A stretch of DNA of 37,170 bases from Oehlia diaphana (GCA_003833135.1 QZLH01000843.1:10642-47811), one strand, 5' to 3'. Positions 1-10,805 are shown, counted from the first letter of the stretch. Numbers and translations: made by a program. The notes: generated by a model from the sequence alone, not told the origin.

Positions 1-1996
1 TAACTTAAAGGGCATTGTAAATTAAAAAGGCCGAAATAAATGATTTTAACTTAAAAAAGGATGAAATAAATTTTTTAAAAAAATTATTAAAAAAAAAAAA
101 AATTTTGATATATCATACTACGCAATTTTGTACCGTAAAATTATATTTGGGGGGTGCTTAAATTTAGAGGTGTTAGATTTTAGTTTATATAGACATTGCG
201 GCAAAAGTGACAGAGGTGCTTAAATTCGGTAGGTGCTTAAATTCGAGATTTTACGGTATATGTAATTACAGGTAAATGCAAAAGCAAAACTTATTTTAAA
301 GTCTATTTTAATTGGAAGAAAAGCTGTAATTACATTAATTGTAAAGATTGTAAAAAATGTCACTGTATTTATATATAATAATAAATCTACAGTATAAGTT
401 GAAAGGAACAAGAAGGTTATTAACAAGTATTAGACTTATATTTATACTTTTATAATACACTAATTTTTCCTAATAATTATTATTTGAGTGAAGTAGTATT
501 ATTTGTATATATATAAATCAATTATGACTTATCAATTGAAATACTGTATTATTTAAGTTAAAAATCAGAAAACTATCTGATTTGTTATTATTGTAGAGAA
601 AGTGAAGGTTTAGTGAATTCTTCTTAGTAAGAGGTATCAGAGAAATAAAAAGAATTTTATAACAAAAAAAAAATCAAAACTAATAATCATACTTTAAAAT
701 GGCATAAAATATAAATTTCATTTTATTTTTGTACTTTTTTTTTTATTTGTAATACAAAACCTTTAACAGTTAATTTAATGATTTCTTATTTATATAAATA
801 AAAATTACTATAATGCTAACTGATACTATAATCATATACTCTTTAGTATAAATTCTTCTTTCTCTTTTTTGGTTAATATATATTATAAGAAATAGATAAT
901 TAACTTGATCTGATCTTATTTGATAATTTTTTTTTAAAAAAATTTAATTCTGACTAAAATTAAAAGTTAGCATAAAAAATATTTTTTTTTGAAATAAAGA
1001 TGAAATTTTTATATATAAAAGTTAAATTTAAATTACCTTACTATTATTAATTAAATACAAAATTTAATAATATATTACTATATTTTTATTCTTAATTTTA
1101 TGGGTAATATAATATCTAATGTTTGATCAGACTGGCCTGGAGCTGGAAGTATTATTCATAGAATATTTGTGATTATTATATAATCCAAATATGATATTCT
1201 AATAAAATAAATGATACATAATTCAACATATAAAAAAAAAAAAAAAAAAAATTACTATATTAATCTAAAGGTGAACTTTTTTAATAACATTTATATTCAT
1301 AATATTTTGAAAAATAAAAAATTTTTATTTTATTTTTAAGCCTTCTTTTTTTATACACTTTATATATTATTTAGTTTTATTTTTGTTTTCTTCAACATTA
1401 TTTTCTTTTTTATGCTAATAGTATTTTTTTTCAAGTATAAACTTTAAGTAAAAACCATAAGAATCACAAAGAAAAATTTTATTTCTATAAAACTTTAGCC
1501 TTAATAGTTTAATTAAAATACACTAAATATCTATCTCAACTCCCAAGTTTTCCTATCCACAATATAAAGAGGATTTACTTATCATTTTTGTTTTGCTTGT
1601 ATTATTCTGTTTACTGTAAATTATACTTGGATGAGCTAAATTTCTGTTTGATTATAATCGAGATACTTAATATATAATTATAAAAGAAAATTAATTAAAA
1701 AAGAGAAAGTAAATTATATTAAAACTTTTTTCGATAATAGTGAATTTGTAGATTTTTTGTACGTTGAACCCTAAATTCAGATAAATTTGTACGCGATGTA
1801 ACATTGATGATAAATTTGTACATGGAGATAATCTTTGTATATTTTGTACATACAAAACAAATGTTTATTTTTAAATATCCGTATAAAAAGATCTTTAAAT
1901 CAGATTTTTGAGTGTATTCAGGAGCTCTATCAATATCTAAAATTATATAGTTTTACAGGTTGGTTTTGGAAACTTACTGTTATAAAATAACACATT
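1..1996. other. AT-rich non-coding stretch
   Basis: No convincing gene is seen. The stretch is dominated by A/T runs and short tandem A/T words. A 68-codon reading frame on the minus strand near 220-426 has no recognisable domain and overlaps a small inverted-repeat element, so it is not called. Around 1740-1860 the phrase AAATTTGTAC and close variants recur several times, just upstream of the gene starting at 1997. A short GC-richer island at about 1125-1150 has no assignable origin. Confidence 0.6.
131..258. mobile_element. small inverted-repeat (MITE-like) element
   Basis: The 11-mer TACCGTAAAAT at 131-141 is matched by its exact reverse complement at 248-258, bounding 128 bp. Inside, the 12-mer GGTGCTTAAATT occurs three times in the same orientation (153, 215 and 232). 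Terminal inversion plus small size suggests a non-autonomous DNA transposon. No target-site duplication is clear, so the call rests on the inverted ends only. Confidence 0.4.
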
Positions 1997-2608
1997 ATGG
2001 ATATAAGTAAGGTGATTAAAAATTCCCTTATTGTTGCATTATTCTTTACTGTTCTTAGTGCAGCCGCATTTAAGCCCGGCTGTAGAATGTTAAGTAGTTA
2101 TCTTGGAAAAAATAATTTCCTTTGTGTATTTGAGATTATTTTTTTAGTCGTTGGAAGCATTTCCTGGGCAACTTTTTCATTTGGTATCTTTATGCTTGGA
2201 TTTCAACAGTTTAAACAAAGAGAAATAATTAATAACATTCCTTCTGAATTGACAAACTTACAAGATCAAAATAGAAATTTACAAAAACACATAAAACAAT
2301 CTACAATTGATCAAAGAAGGCAACTGAGAGAACTGAAAGAGCAAAAAGATAGGCAATTACAACAACAAAAAAATAGGATTACTGAATTAGAGGCCGAATT
2401 GTCTATGGAAAGAGAAGAAGTAAAAAAATTTCAAGATAAAAGTGTTGAATATCAAAAACAAAGAGAAAACAAAATAAAAGAATTGGAAACAAAAATTGCT
2501 CAATTAACAAATAGTAGTGAAGAACAATCAGATCAGATAATAATATCCTTGGAGAATATAAATAATATTGACGATAGAGGGGAGGGAACTAGTCAGAATC
2601 CTTGTTAA
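1997..2608 (+). CDS. membrane-anchored coiled-coil protein, unknown function
   Basis: Intronless reading frame of 203 residues with ATG at 1997 and TAA at 2606. Two hydrophobic segments, about residues 8-27 and 40-68, look like membrane helices. They are followed by a long charged, Gln/Glu/Lys-rich heptad region (about 75-172) that should form a coiled coil, then an acidic/polar tail. The layout suggests a small bitopic or hairpin membrane protein with a cytosolic coiled coil. No family is recognised. Lack of introns contrasts with the intron-rich genes downstream. Regular amino-acid composition and the clear TM/coil layout argue that it is a real gene. Confidence 0.6.
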   Translation: MDISKVIKNSLIVALFFTVLSAAAFKPGCRMLSSYLGKNNFLCVFEIIFLVVGSISWATFSFGIFMLGFQQFKQREIINNIPSELTNLQDQNRNLQKHIKQSTIDQRRQLRELKEQKDRQLQQQKNRITELEAELSMEREEVKKFQDKSVEYQKQRENKIKELETKIAQLTNSSEEQSDQIIISLENINNIDDRGEGTSQNPC

Positions 2609-3230
2609 ACAAAGAACCGATTTCCGCTATGTGCAGAAAAGCACTGTGCATACCCCGAGTCTTATTCAAGAAAGGAAAAATCCGAGCTATAGACATATTA
2701 GACATGGTAGTACAAGGTCAACTCGGGGTACTATGCCCCGATAGTTAAGTATATGATTATTAGGCTATATCTGATATATAGCTATTGAAGGTCAAATGTC
2801 TTCGAAGAGATTAAAGACTTGATAACCTACTTTCTTGTTAGTTCATAACTAGTAAATTTTCGGGATCGCAATCGGCCGGCAAAGTCTTACTTTCTTTTGT
2901 AGTTTCTGTAGCTACGGAACGGACAAGAGTGGATTTTTCTATTTATTGTATAATTTTAATATTATAATTATATTCTCTATTCTATCGAGCAACGAGAATC
3001 GATGTCCTATTTCTATTAAATTTTATTCCTGGGAATAATCCTGATTTTCACTGGAGTTTATTGGTTATAAAGTAGAGAGTAATTAGTTATGGCGTCTATG
3101 CAAAGGGTTTTTAGCTAGGCATTTAATTAAAAAAAAATGGAATTGGGCAAAGGAAATGGTTAGGATTATGAAGTAACAATATTGCTATTGTGAAGAGAAT
3201 TAGAAAAAGCACGAAAGTAATTTATATTTT
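2609..3230. repeat. GC-richer patch, possible LTR or retroelement relic
   Basis: This spacer is clearly richer in G+C than its flanks. It contains a perfect inverted pair, TACCCCGAGT near 2650 and ACTCGGGGTA near 2721, then ATCGGCCGGC near 2870 and a short palindromic phrase around GTAGCTACGGAAC near 2910. Such blocks resemble solo LTRs of Gypsy-type elements, but no matching second LTR, primer-binding site or target duplication is visible. Part of it may simply be the 3' UTR of the 1997-2608 gene or the 3' flank of the phosphatase gene. No open gene is seen. Confidence 0.3.
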
Positions 3231-4274
3231 TTATTTAAATTCTAATAGTATAGCATTCAGAAAATCTTCAGCATCTTGCCAATATACAATCCTTGGCTTT
3301 AATTCATTCTTTGATGAAGCCAAAAACTTTTCTAATTTAAATCCTTTTCTTACCAAAAATATGTCATCCCTTAATGATTTAAAAACAATCAATAAATATA
3401 TTTTTTAGAGAAATTATTTGTTAAAAATCTTGCATACCTCGACATTTTAGTAGCTGGACAAAAATCGTTTAACGAATCACCAACATAAAAAATTTGATTA
3501 AATCCATCTGGATGTAAAGACAAATAATTAACCAATTCACGACCTTTACAAATATTTACACTACATTGATTTTCACATTTATGAGGGGAATCTTCCGGAG
3601 AAATTAATCTTTTTACATGTAATCGACCATCTTCGTCCCAATTTGCCGGATTGCTTATAATAAAAGATACTAAATCCCTTACTCCATATGCCTAATAATA
3701 ATCAATCATCTGGAATCTATAAAATCTCGAAAAACATTAACTGAAATAGAAAAATTACTTACTTTTAGTATTATATCAATGAATTCTGTATTAGCATCCG
3801 AAAGAATTATAATTTCTCCCTTGCCGCGGTTAATAATTTTCAATGCTTCAATCATGGCCGGGTCCTACAACAATTTAAATTGTTAATTACGAGATTGACC
3901 ACTATAGATTATTAGGTACTTACAAATGGAATTTTTGATAATGCGTTTTCTATTTGTTGTCTCGTTACACCTTGCTGATGTAATTCATCCAACAACATAT
4001 GTCTAATGAATTATAAATATTTAAAATTTTGATCATTCGGTAAATTTGAAATAACATAAATAACATGCATTAAGTCGGTCCATTGAATTTTTTCTCGTAA
4101 TTCAACAATTTTCTCTGCAAGTTCTTTCGATAATTGTTCAAATATCCATACATCTGAATTGTTATCTATCAATGACCTATATTGATGAACTGCCGTATTA
4201 AAAACGAATCATACTTAAAAGCTGGAACGTTAATTATCATACCAATCAAAATCAAATACAACAAGACGTTTCAT
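3231..4274 (-). CDS. PHOSPHO-type HAD phosphatase
   Basis: HAD-superfamily phosphatase of the PHOSPHO1/PHOSPHO2 family (phosphoethanolamine/phosphocholine or pyridoxal-5-phosphate phosphatases). Exons (minus strand): 4274-4243, 4176-4069, 4002-3924, 3864-3763, 3691-3438, 3369-3231, giving 237 residues in frame. Visible family marks are the N-terminal VVFDFDWSLID nucleophile loop, ILSDAN (motif II), the zinc-like cluster HKCENQCSVNICKG, and GDSLNDFCP (motif III acid). The family usually has DFDxT/S; here the nucleophile loop is split by intron 1. Intron 2 only keeps frame if a GC donor (GCATGT) is used. The gene is divergent from the RRP45 gene, with 220 bp between starts. Substrate cannot be read from sequence. 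Confidence 0.88.
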
Positions 4275-4494
4275 CTTTTTGATTATTTACCGTTGTAACA
4301 CCAACAATTTTAATAATTAAAATTCTACACACGTGGCTGGTGACATTTAACTGTTAAGGAGATGCGCGTGATGCCGGTGATGAATATTTAGGTCACATGG
4401 AGTAGAAAATTCTGGTTGAGAAGTGCATGCGGATCATCATCAAGTTTTAAATGCAAGGCGCAGCGCTGACTCCTATTAAACACGCATCTTTACT

Positions 4495-5671
4495 ATGGTT
4501 AAAGAATTCGAGTCTTCGATTAATGAAAAAGACTTTATATTGCAAGGAATAAAAGAAGGTTTACGTCTTGATAATCGTGATATATATGATTTCAGACAAT
4601 TAGGTATCACATTTGGCCCAGATTATGGTCGCTCTGAAGTAACGTTAGGAAACACTAGGTAACATATAATATTTAAAGTTATTCTGTTGAGAGTGATTTT
4701 GAGATTTTATGTTTGATAGGGTGTTGGCTAAAGTTTCTTGTGAAGTAATGCGACCTTATCAAGATCGCCCTGCTGAAGGCATGATAACTTTGAGTACAGA
4801 AATGTCACCAATGGCTTTTCCTTCTGTAGAACCTGGAAGGTAATTTTCTTTGGAAATAATAAATTTTAAATTTTGGTTATGTAAGTTCTTTTTTTACTTA
4901 TAATAAGACCTTCCGAAGAGGAAATTCTTGTAAGTCGCATACTTGAAAAAGCTATAAAAAGAAGTCGAGCTATCGATACTGAAGGATTATGTATTGTTGC
5001 TAATGAGAAAGTAAGTTATAAATTATTCGAGAAAATATTTATAAACTATATATTGATTGGATCAGTGATTGGATTTTTATAAATAGGTGTGGTCAATACG
5101 CGTTGACATACATTTTCTTGATCACGATGGAAATATAATCGACGCGGCTTGCATTGCTGCGATATCTGCTCTTGCTCATTTTAGAAGACCTGATATTACT
5201 GTCATAGGAGAAGAAGTGACAATAGTATTATCAAAACATCTCATTTTTGAAATTTACGCGTCTGTTTTACTTGAACTTACTAATATTTATTTATTAGCAT
5301 TCAATTGAACAAAGAAATCCTGTTCCATTAAGTATACATCATATGCCAATTTGCGTAACATTTGCTTTCTTTGAGAATGGGTAAGTTTAAGGACCAAATA
5401 ATATTTCTTTCAAGCCTTAACGATAATCAACGTTTCTTCCTTTAGAGAATATGTTGTTGTAGATCCTACTTTACAAGAAGAACAAATTCGTCAAGGAGAT
5501 ATGACAATGACATTAAACATTCATAAAGAAATTTGTGCTTTATCAAAAGCTGGAGGTACACCTTTAAAAATGGAAACGATTATAAATTGCTCTCAAATTG
5601 CTACTACAAAAGCTAAATGGATAACTGAGCAAATTCAAGCTGCTTTAGATGCCGAAAAATCAAAAAAATAA
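4495..5671 (+). CDS. RRP45: exosome core subunit RRP45 (EXOSC9)
   Basis: RNase PH-like subunit of the eukaryotic RNA exosome ring, which degrades and trims RNA in nucleus and cytosol; the eukaryotic ring subunits are catalytically inert. Exons: 4495-4658, 4720-4839, 4908-5010, 5087-5224, 5298-5380, 5446-5671, giving 277 residues. Diagnostic segments are GLRLDNRDIYDFRQ, FGPDYGRSEVTLGNTR, IDTEGLCIVANEKVWSIRVD, HDGNIIDAACIAA, HFRRPD and PLSIHHMPICVTFAFF, all matching EXOSC9 closely. The protein is close to yeast Rrp45 in size and lacks the long acidic C-terminal tail of animal EXOSC9. The start at 4495 gives the usual short leader before the RNase PH fold. Confidence 0.93.
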
Positions 5672-6194
5672 ATTGGTTCTTGGTTTATATTGTTCTTTTG
5701 TGTTATAGTAATAGCGGTAACAATTTAACCATGAATGAGTTATATTAATGAAATTAGTCTACTTGTAATAATAATTAATGTAATAATAAATTATTTAAAA
5801 TTTTGCTAAAAATTTGGCCCATAATATTCTAATACTTTTCTATAAACCATATCAGACTTGAAATCGTTGTCAGATACCTTGCATTATTGGTTAAAAAGCA
5901 AGGAAAAATTCCTGCTAAAATATCTCCTTCTGGTACTTTGCTTTTACGGCGAAATGTTGGTAGCAAGTTTCAACTATACTTGAGTATATAGTAAGAAGAC
6001 CTTGAATGGCAAAAATATGGACGTCTCTAAAATTGTGGTAATTAACGGATCCAGTTTCGGATATCCGCGGATCATCCGTGATCCGTCGGATATAGATCAT
6101 CGACGAATATATTTCACTATCTTACTTTATATTTAAAAAATACAATAACTTGTTAATTAGGTGGTTGTGATTGGGTAAAAAATCTAAAAAAGAA
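5672..6194. other. intergenic spacer with a GGATCC/CCGGAT-word patch
   Basis: The spacer between RRP45 and the NSUN-type gene holds no convincing gene. At about 6049-6095 there is a GC-rich cluster of overlapping, mutually complementary words (GGATCC, GGATATCC, GCGGATC, ATCCGTGATCCG) in an otherwise AT-rich context. It looks like a tiny foldback relic similar in style to the larger elements at the right end of the window. Confidence 0.45.
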
Positions 6195-7600
6195 ATGTCC
6201 ATTCTAAGTGATGATTATGTTGACGAAGAAAACTCTTCTCAAATCTTATCTTGTTTTCCTCCTCCTTTTCTTCAATTTCTCGAAACAAACGATATAGACC
6301 CGAATATTTATACAATCAAATCATTGCCTCGCTACATCTGTTTAAATACGCACTTTCCTTCCTCGCAACTTCCTTCTCCTTCTGACTTGTCTTTTCAACT
6401 TTCTTGTACTCGAATTCAGAAGGTTCCAAATTTTCCACATTTTTTTTCTCTTCCTTCTGTAACAAAAATAGCTAATTCCTCAGCTTATAAACAAGGGAAA
6501 ATATTTGGTATAGATTTAAGTTCAGCTATAGCAATATATTCACTCGATATTCATCCAAATGATCATATATTAGATTTATGTTGCGCTCCTGGCGCAAAAT
6601 TGTGTTTAATTTCTAATATATTAGATAATGTTGGAATTGGTACTATTACTGGTGTTGACATTTCTAAGAATAGATTATCTGTTTGCAAAAATTTATGCAA
6701 AAAATATAAAATAACCAAAGTTAGATTATTTCTTGAAGATGGGACAAAATTTAATGTTTTGGCTCCTTCATATTTAGAGCCTATAAAAAAAATGATTGGA
6801 CAATTACATGAATTACACATAAATGAAAATAGGTTAAAAAATCCAGAAGATAAAAGTGATAAAATAACACCTTTTTGGACACCTAAGATATTGAGAAATG
6901 ATCCACAAAAACGGGGTAGCCAATATTTATATGATAAGGTGAATTTATTTTTGAACCATGAACTACGTATGTATGTATGTATGCAATTTTATATTTATAA
7001 AAGGTCCGCATTTTATTTACTATTAGGTTATTGTGGATGCTGAATGTACTCATGATGGTTCGATATTCCACATATTAAAAGTAAGATAAATTTCTTATAT
7101 TTTTACGTTATTGTTTCTTACGCTTATAAATAATAATTATTTATAGTACGAGAAATATGGTTGGGAAACATTTGAGAAAAACTTCTTAAATCCGGACCGT
7201 CTTAATAGTCTTTGGGATTTACAGGTAAAAAATATTAACCTATTCACCTATTTTTAAAGGAACTTTTTGCACCTCTTGCTAACATTTATTTCTCGATTCA
7301 CATTTAAAGCGAAATTTATTAAGGAATGGATGGAGTCTGCTTAAGCCCGATGGAATATTAGTTTATAGCACGTGTAGTCTATCAAAAAATCAAAATGAAG
7401 ATGTAATAGAATGGTTTCTAGCTAATTATAAGAATGCTCGTTTAGAAACAATTCCGAACATTGCTAATCTAAAAACTGCACCTCTAAAAGTAAATGAATA
7501 TAATAACACAGATTTATTTAAACTTGTAAGATTTGATCCTATACATTCTAACACTTCAGGGTTTTTTGTTGCAAAGATCAGAAAAATAAAAGAAACTTAA
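6195..7600 (+). CDS. NSUN-family RNA cytosine-C5 methyltransferase
   Basis: SAM-dependent RNA m5C methyltransferase of the NOL1/NOP2/Sun (RsmB) superfamily. Exons: 6195-6938, 7027-7080, 7147-7224, 7310-7600, giving 388 residues. Motif I is DLCCAPGAK at about residues 128-136. The downstream D-x-S binding strand is TGVDIS. Motif IV is VDAECTHDGS and motif VI is YSTCSLS, so both active-site cysteines are present. The usual Pro of the DAPC motif is replaced by Glu (DAEC), which marks a particular subfamily. ATG 6195 is the first in-frame methionine; the frame stays open upstream to 6171, so an upstream 5' exon cannot be excluded. The stop is 3 bp from that of the next, convergent gene. Whether tRNA or rRNA is the substrate is not visible. 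Confidence 0.85.
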
Positions 7601-7603
7601 AAG

Positions 7604-8113
7604 TCAAATGAGAATTGCGGGTTTAGCATCTGTAATTCGTATAAACTCTCTACATATATCTTCTGACATCTTCTTCGTTAAATCAATTATTTCATCTTTT
7701 GAATTATCTTAAGTAGATTATATTAATAAGTAAATTGATAAATTAAAATATAGAAAATATTTAAATGTCAATGACTATACCGAATTCTATGGTTAAAGTT
7801 GGTTTAACCCCCTTTTCTTTCAAAACGGAAACTTCAATTGGCAATCCAGGGTTATTATAAATTATTCGAGGCAAATTTTCTTTCTTAAAATATCTTCAAA
7901 AAAAAAAAATAAATTCTAAGTAACCCGAAAAAATTATAATACAAATTATTACCATTATTACCTTGCTCCAGCATTATCATTTTTCACACTGTACACCAAC
8001 GATATTTTTTTTACTACGGGTTTTAATTTGACTGCACCCAAACCCGTACGTAAATCTATTATTTTTCGAGATAAATTGGAAATGGGTATTTTTTTAACTA
8101 TATTTTTTGACAT
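7604..8113 (-). CDS. mitochondrial ribosomal protein, L51/S25/CI-B8 domain (mL61/MRP49-like)
   Basis: Small mitochondrial ribosomal protein with the thioredoxin-like L51/S25/CI-B8 fold. Exons (minus): 8113-7962, 7893-7781, 7707-7604, giving 122 residues. The core reads SLVYSVKNDNAGARYFKK followed by ENLPRIIYNNPGLPIEV, the classic GARxFxxxxLPRIxYxNPxxPxxV signature. The N-terminus is basic, consistent with mitochondrial import. The closest fit is fungal mL61 (Mrp49), but mS25 and other members share the fold, so the exact subunit is uncertain. It is divergent from the RFC gene with 156 bp between start codons, and its stop lies 3 bp from the stop of the convergent NSUN-type gene. Confidence 0.75.
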
Positions 8114-8269
8114 TGTAAAAGAAGCCGAATAAATGATAACTTTACATCCAAATAAAAGTTAATCACCTGATTGGCTGAAGATCAGTACTTTACGCGGCAC
8201 GCTAATAATCATAGTTCTATCCATAAGATTATTAGTTCATAAAGGAATAAAAGTTTTAACACGGGGAAA

Positions 8270-9448
8270 ATGTCTACTATTTCAAGAACTAATGTAGCAA
8301 TAACAGACCTTCCGTGGTAATGTATTCTGTAAAGAACGCGTCTTTAAATGTTATAAATATAAATTCTTTTAACATTATACGATGTTAATAGGCTCCAAAA
8401 ATATCGTCCAGCTACGTTTGGTGACATAGTTGGAAATGAACATTCGATAAATATATTGAAGAATGTTGCTAAAAAAGGAAATATACCAAATTTTTTATTA
8501 TCGGGACCACCTGGTACTGGTAAAACTAGTAGTATCGTTTGCCTTGCTAACGAACTATACGGAAAAGAGTTGGCTAAAAGAGCTATTCTGGAGCTTAATG
8601 CTTCTGATGAAAGGTATGAGTATATATAATTTATTTTAACATCTTTTCTTTTTTTGTTTAATATTATTTCTCTTTGCTGTACGGAAACCACCTGTAGATC
8701 TGTTAATGTTATTAGAGACAAGGTTAAGGCATTTGCTCAAACAAAGGTTACACTTCCTCCTGGATTACAAAAATTTGTAATTTTGGATGAAGTTGATAGT
8801 ATGGTTGATCCAGCGCAAAAAGCACTTCGAGCAATCATGGAGCAATATTCTGATACAACAAGATTTGCTTTAGCATGTAATAATGAAGATAAAATTGATG
8901 AAGCAATTATGAGCAGAATAACAAAATTATCTTTTACCAATTTATCACAAGAAGAAGTTGCATTACGACTTTTGTATATAATAAAGCAAGAAAATATTAA
9001 ATATACTCCTGAAGGTTTACAAGCAATCATATTTACAGCTGATGGAGATATGAGACAAGCTATTAATAACCTTCAATCTACATACTCAGGATTTGGTATG
9101 ATTGATGAGGAAAATGTTTACAAAGTGTGTGATGTACCAGATCCTAAATATATAATGGAAATGCTTAAACGTTGTATACGTTATGAAGTAAAGAACGTTT
9201 TTAATGCTGTTGTTAAATTATATGGTGATGGTTATTCTGCTTTGGATATTGTTCAGACAATGATGAAACTTATGAAATCTGCTTCCGAAAATGAAATTGA
9301 AGAAGATTATTATAATGATTTTCTAATGGAAATTGCCAAAACCGAGTTAGTCATTAAATCTGGAACCGACAGTGAACTTCAGGTTATTGGTTTAGTAAGT
9401 TCTCTTTGTGATATTGCTAAATCAATTTCAAAAAGAAAGAATAATTAG
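8270..9448 (+). CDS. replication factor C subunit, RFC2/Rfc4 class, divergent
   Basis: AAA+ clamp-loader subunit that helps load PCNA on DNA. Exons: 8270-8316, 8392-8613, 8698-9448, giving 339 residues. It shows LPWLQKYRP, Walker A GPPGTGKTSS, the ELNASDER box, KFVILDEVDSM (Walker B), sensor 1 in TRFALACN, and sensor 2 in DGDMRQAINNLQS. FGMIDEENVYKVCD places it with human RFC2/yeast Rfc4. Oddities are Walker B DEVD instead of DEAD, LRAIME instead of the near-invariant LRRTME, and MSRITK where small subunits have SRC; the SRC arginine is kept but the cysteine is lost. The C-terminal collar domain is present. It could be the only Rfc4 orthologue or a diverged paralogue. Confidence 0.88.
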
Positions 9449-9786
9449 TGTTTAGAGGACGTAAGCTATTAAATAAAATTTTTAACTTTCATTTATATAT
9501 ATTGTACGTATGTAATATGAATTATCTTACCAAATTTATAAAGTTTTATTTATGGAGCAGAGAAACTGATAGCAGTGTCATAAATGAAATGCTTATTTTA
9601 GATACAAATTGGAGAGATTTTAATGCACCAGTCTGATATAACTGTATATCGGTAACTAATCTAAGTTATGTATAAAAAGTGCCGATCATATATGAGCATA
9701 TTTTTTAATGAATATGATAGGGTTATCTCAGACTGATCATCAATCATTAGTAAAATTTTTTCACCAAAACTTATTGCAATTATAAA
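9449..9786. other. intergenic spacer, nothing recognised
   Basis: The spacer lies between the RFC stop and the NOPCHAP1-like start, both on the plus strand. A short imperfect inverted pair (ATCATATATGAGCATATT and GAATATGATAG, near 9687-9720) could form a hairpin. A 62-codon frame starting at 9448 has no recognisable domain and is probably RFC 3' UTR. Confidence 0.5.
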
Positions 9787-10635
9787 ATGATGCCTGAAAA
9801 GACCAAAAAAGCTTTCTTAGAAATTGAGGAAAATGATTGCGCTTCTAAAAAAATCGGTTAGTACAATTTAAACTATAAAATGAAAAAAAAAAATGAGAAA
9901 CTTTAATTTAATTGTAATTAGTAAATTTTAGTTGACCTTCTAAATGAAAGTATAACAAGCTCTAAGAACCCAACCAAAAGGGAGCTGAATACTTTTCCAC
10001 TTAAACCTCCAGAATGTAATGATATAAGCTTATTTTTGCTTTAATCATAAAAATAAATTATTTAATACATGATTTAATTTTATAGTGTTATCAAGAATCG
10101 CTAATTTTTTACCACAGATAGCATTAGATAATAAAGAACTAGAAAAAAAAGACGTTAAGAGTATTGACATTGAAAATGTTGAAGGTGCAGAAAAAATAAT
10201 AGAAATGGTAATTTATACGTTAAGTAGTTTCGTTTATGTTTACCTATCAAATTGCTTTAACCATATAAACAATGATTTATATTCAAGAATTTAGGATTAG
10301 GTATATTCGAACAAATAAAAAAACCTTCAGAGTGTGATATCATAATAAATCCAAAAGAGTCGACCTTTGATAATTCAACTAAACCAAAAATAATTATGAG
10401 TGATAATGAAACTAAGAATGGGAGAGGAGAATTATCAAACGAAATTTCACAAAAATCACAATCATATATCATATTTAAAGATGATCTTGATGATGAAAAT
10501 TTAGAATCTTCTAATATAATAATGGATATTCAATCATCATTAAATTGTAAGAAGAAACCAAAAATTGTTGTTCTAGATGATAACCAAAGTAATGAAGTTA
10601 AAGAGACTATGAGTTTAGGTTCTAACGCAAAATGA
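9787..10635 (+). CDS. NOPCHAP1-like (C12orf45 family) snoRNP assembly chaperone
   Basis: Exons: 9787-9856, 9932-10015, 10086-10207, 10288-10635, giving 207 residues. The conserved family core is visible: LLSRIANFLPQIALDN, then DIENVEG followed by IIEMNLGLGIFE, matching the human NOPCHAP1 pattern (SRVxxFLPQMA, NIENIxG, IxMDVALFE). The rest is acidic, Asn/Ser-rich and probably disordered. In humans NOPCHAP1 links the box C/D snoRNP protein NOP58 to the R2TP chaperone and the RUVBL ATPases. The same role here is inferred from family membership. A second ATG follows directly at 9790. It is convergent with DNMT2, with 170 bp between stops. No known catalytic motifs are expected or seen. Confidence 0.75.
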
Positions 10636-10805
10636 TAATGACAGCTTAGGAAAAATTCAAATAGACTTAGTTGTTTAAATTTCTGTTTGGATCGATAAGG
10701 CTTTTCCTCATGAAAATATAAAAGTGTATCATTAAATGTTCTTGTTTCTTTTTAAATGAATTCTTATCTCTTATAAGAAAGATATAAAGTTAATTTGAAA
10801 TTTAT

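Noticed and set aside
220..426. 68-codon minus-strand frame
   Set aside because: Hydrophobic low-complexity composition, no domain, and it overlaps an inverted-repeat element.
2640..2760. Structured RNA gene (tRNA-like or snoRNA-like)
   Set aside because: The 10-bp inverted pair is present, but no tRNA arms, A/B boxes, or C/D or H/ACA boxes could be placed.
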